From JBEIHI01 sp964655245 (GTDB lineage: Bacteria; Bdellovibrionota; UBA2394), in assembly GCA_964655245.1 (NCBI GenBank), contig CAZZLQ010000069.1, positions 1 through 9,704 of the forward strand: DNA of 9,704 bases. The letters run 5' to 3'. The notes below the pieces were generated by a model that worked only from the letters and a program-made list of their open reading frames with translations, was not told the origin of the DNA and ran no database searches. The first letter of the stretch is position 1. Every line of letters begins with the position of its first letter. Positions 7,615 to 9,704 of the stretch are shown piece by piece. The position numbers and the translations under genes are program-made.

Positions 7615-7680
7615 GAGGTGGATTAAGACAAGTTTTCGTTATTCAAAGAAAACGGTGGTTTTTTGGTCCTCATCCACCTC
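7615..7680 (-). repeat. 9-bp inverted repeat around the ftsI stop codon, possible mRNA stem-loop before murE
   Basis: In the mRNA, GAGGTGGAT (7680-7672, inside the last ftsI codons) is a perfect reverse complement of ATCCACCTC (7623-7615, in the ftsI-murE gap). The 48-base loop holds a second stem, GTTTTC (7653-7648) with GAAAAC (7637-7632), whose loop contains part of the ftsI stop. There is no U-run after the outer stem, so it does not look like an intrinsic terminator. A role in ftsI-murE coupling is possible but unproven. Confidence 0.45.
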
Positions 7681-9552
7681 TTCACGAACGGCGGTTCCGT
7701 AACCGACTAAATCAAACTTAGCCCGCTCCTCAGCCGGCATAGCTTTGACTTCCTTCAAGACATCCTGAAACTCACGGCCAACAAATCGAGTGCCCTCAAC
7801 CACTTTGGCCTTCTTCGTGGACTGCTTCGGCTCCTCATTAGAAGCCATGGGAACCCCCAGAATCGCTAACGACTTGGAAGCAATTCGCTTAAACGAAGGT
7901 GCTGCGACCGTTCCCCCCGATGCCATTCCCCTGGGGCCATCATAGACCACCAGCAAGACAAATGCGGGATCATAAGCAGGAACGTAGCCCACAAAACTCA
8001 CAATCGACTCCTTGGGGGAGTATGTCTTAATCACTCGACCTCGGGGTGTTTTGGTTTCGACCAGCTTTTGGGCTGTGCCTGTTTTTCCTGCCACTTGATA
8101 GCCCGGAATCGCGGCTGCGGTTCCCGTTGAGCCTTCATCGGTCACGTGAATCAGCATATCGGTCAGTGCTCGAGCCTTCGAGGCGGGAAAAATCTCTTCG
8201 GACTCCAGGGTCGGGGTCCAGACAACCTTTGGCTCTGAACGTGCTGACTGAGGCGCAATGACCTTCGAAACGAGATGGGGCTGAACCAAAACACCACCGT
8301 TGGCGATAGCCGCAACGGCTCGAGCAAGCTGCAAGGGCGTCACCGCAATACCCTGACCAAATGAAATGTTCGCCAGCTCGATTGGTTTCCACTGCGATGG
8401 ACTCCTCACTAGGCCCGGCTCCTCGCCTGGAAAATCAATCCCTGATTTTGCTCCAAATCCAAACTTTGAAATCACGGAATGAAGAGTGGAGTTGCCAAGC
8501 TTTAAGCCGAGCTTTGCGGAAGCAATATTGGATGAAATCTCGAGCAGCTCTTGAAGAGTCAGCCATCCAAACTTCTTGCCATGATATTCCCGAATGGTTC
8601 GGTTCCCCACACGAAAACTTCCATTCTCACCAAAAACTTGGGAGTCTGCTCCCATCTGCAAATGCTCGATGGCAGCAGCCGCCAGAATAATTTTGAATGT
8701 ACTTCCCGGCTCAAAAACATCCGTAATCACACGATTTCGAGCGGGGTCACGATCCGATCGCGCGCCATCAATCGAAGCCATGGCTAGAATCTCTCCGGTC
8801 TTTGGATTCATCATGACCGCTTGAGCGGAGGCCGCTTTCTTATCAGTCAAAACAGATCGAAGTTCATCCTCCATGATTCGTTGAATACGAGAATCAATCG
8901 TGGTGACGATATGATACGAATCAAACCATTCTTTTTCGAAATCATTGAACAGCAAAAGACGTCCTAAGGCATCTCGCACTCCCGAGTTGCCCGAGCGATC
9001 CGTACTTCTCAAACGATCGTCATACTCTTTTTCGAGTCCCTCCAAGCCGACGCCGTCCCGCCCTGCACTTCCAATAACTGCCCTTCCAAGCTCATCGCCC
9101 GGATAAACCCGTTTACTCTCCTTGCGTGAATACACGCCTTCGATGTTGAAGGCCTCGATCTTTGAAGCAACATCATCTTCCACTTCCCTTTTTAGCCAAA
9201 CGAAGAATCGATCTTCTTTGAGCTGTTCAGCGAGCTTTCGAGCAGGAATTTTGAGGAGGGGCGCGAGCTTTCGAGCGACGGCATCAGGATTCTTAACGAG
9301 CTTTGGGTTGGCAAAGAAACTCTTTGTCACAATCGAAAGCGCCAGCTCACGGTCATTGCGGTCCAGAATCGCTCCGCGGGATGTAATCGAGTCCTCCTGC
9401 TGGCTACTTGTGGCTAACTTTGTTTTACTTTTGGCCCAAGAAACCAAACGCGGATCAGGGCGCACCTGAAACTGAACTGCTCGCAAAATCACGGCGCAAA
9501 ATCCAAGACCAATCACCAAGAACAACAAGAGAGCTCTGCTTCGCGATCTCAT
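7639..9552 (-). CDS. ftsI: Septal class B penicillin-binding protein FtsI (PBP3-like) with PASTA-like tail
   Basis: FtsI is the septal DD-transpeptidase that crosslinks glycan made by FtsW. The 637-residue protein has a very short basic cytoplasmic end, one membrane segment (about 7-26), and a periplasmic part. The pedestal domain begins with RGAILDRNDRELA (59-71). The transpeptidase domain has all three active-site motifs: STFK with nucleophile Ser284 and Lys287, SSN (340-342), and KTG (490-492). Residues about 585-622 (from EGTRFVGREF to LVGYGTAVREE) resemble one degenerate PASTA domain; that part is an inference. Lack of a glycosyltransferase domain and the dcw location support FtsI over a class A enzyme. 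Its ATG shares one base with the ftsL stop (TAATG). GAGGG about ten bases upstream is a plausible ribosome site. Confidence 0.97.
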   Translation of the reverse strand: MRSRSRALLLFLVIGLGFCAVILRAVQFQVRPDPRLVSWAKSKTKLATSSQQEDSITSRGAILDRNDRELALSIVTKSFFANPKLVKNPDAVARKLAPLLKIPARKLAEQLKEDRFFVWLKREVEDDVASKIEAFNIEGVYSRKESKRVYPGDELGRAVIGSAGRDGVGLEGLEKEYDDRLRSTDRSGNSGVRDALGRLLLFNDFEKEWFDSYHIVTTIDSRIQRIMEDELRSVLTDKKAASAQAVMMNPKTGEILAMASIDGARSDRDPARNRVITDVFEPGSTFKIILAAAAIEHLQMGADSQVFGENGSFRVGNRTIREYHGKKFGWLTLQELLEISSNIASAKLGLKLGNSTLHSVISKFGFGAKSGIDFPGEEPGLVRSPSQWKPIELANISFGQGIAVTPLQLARAVAAIANGGVLVQPHLVSKVIAPQSARSEPKVVWTPTLESEEIFPASKARALTDMLIHVTDEGSTGTAAAIPGYQVAGKTGTAQKLVETKTPRGRVIKTYSPKESIVSFVGYVPAYDPAFVLLVVYDGPRGMASGGTVAAPSFKRIASKSLAILGVPMASNEEPKQSTKKAKVVEGTRFVGREFQDVLKEVKAMPAEERAKFDLVGYGTAVREEVDEDQKTTVFFE

Positions 9553-9704
9553 TACGGAATAACCCTCACTTGATTAGGACCAGGCTCTTGAAGCGTAGAG
9601 ACCTTCATGTTTTTAGGATTGAGAAGGCGTGCCAACTCAGACCGCAGTCTCATCTGTTCCTCTTGCAAAGAGCGTTCATTCTTTTTGGCAGCCTCAAAGC
9701 GATA
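9552..9704 (-). CDS. ftsL: Cell division protein FtsL-like, C-terminal 50 residues (5' part outside window)
   Basis: This open frame enters from the right edge and ends at TAA (9554-9552). The 50 visible residues begin YRFEAAKKNERSLQEEQ, a charged stretch with heptad-like spacing, followed by LRSELARLLNPKNMKV and a proline-containing end (EPGPNQVRVIP). A periplasmic coiled coil followed by a short segment and a Pro-rich end is the FtsL pattern, and FtsL is the gene expected directly before ftsI. FtsL is a single-pass membrane protein that joins FtsB and FtsQ and activates FtsWI. The sequence is too short and too divergent to prove this by motif, so the call rests mainly on position. The stop overlaps the ftsI start by one base, which suggests translational coupling. 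Confidence 0.75.
   Translation of the reverse strand, partial: YRFEAAKKNERSLQEEQMRLRSELARLLNPKNMKVSTLQEPGPNQVRVIP

Noticed and set aside
7611..7627. Perfect Shine-Dalgarno TAAGGAGGTG on the plus strand
   Set aside because: The only start that follows closely (GTG GAT TAA) stops at once, so there is no plus-strand gene. The sequence is more interesting as its complement in the murE leader.

Overview
The window is a stretch of a bacterial division and cell wall (dcw) cluster. Every gene lies on the minus strand, so transcription runs from the right edge to the left edge: ftsL (3' end only), ftsI, murE, mraY, murD, ftsW, murG, murC (cut at the left edge a few codons before its end). I found no RNA gene, mobile element, CRISPR array or gene on the plus strand. 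No stretch longer than about 100 bases lacks a gene.

The organism looks like a Gram-negative bacterium with meso-diaminopimelate peptidoglycan. MurE carries the DNPRTEDP motif of the mDAP-adding enzymes. FtsI has a tail that resembles one degenerate PASTA repeat, a layout common in the former deltaproteobacteria and Bdellovibrionota. GC is about half by eye. The proteins do not look like close copies of those of any species I can name, so the phylum is only a weak guess.

The genes work as one pathway. MurC, MurD and MurE add L-Ala, D-Glu and mDAP to UDP-MurNAc in the cytoplasm. MraY moves the finished phospho-MurNAc-pentapeptide to undecaprenyl phosphate, and MurG adds GlcNAc to give lipid II. 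FtsW polymerises lipid II at the septum and FtsI crosslinks it. FtsL links this pair to the divisome. MurF, which adds D-Ala-D-Ala and usually sits between murE and mraY, is missing: only about 43 bases lie there, so it must be encoded elsewhere.

Spacing is tight on the right (ftsL/ftsI share one base; murD follows mraY by 9 bases) and looser on the left (about 92 bases before ftsW, 72 before murC). The most curious signals are non-coding. Sequences like a -10 promoter element lie exactly 6 bases before the start codons of ftsW and murG, which both lack a Shine-Dalgarno sequence. This is the geometry of a leaderless transcript. A 9-bp inverted repeat spans the ftsI stop and the ftsI-murE gap, and its downstream arm contains a 10-base match to the anti-Shine-Dalgarno end of 16S rRNA. 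No wholly new system is evident; the gene content is a normal dcw cluster.
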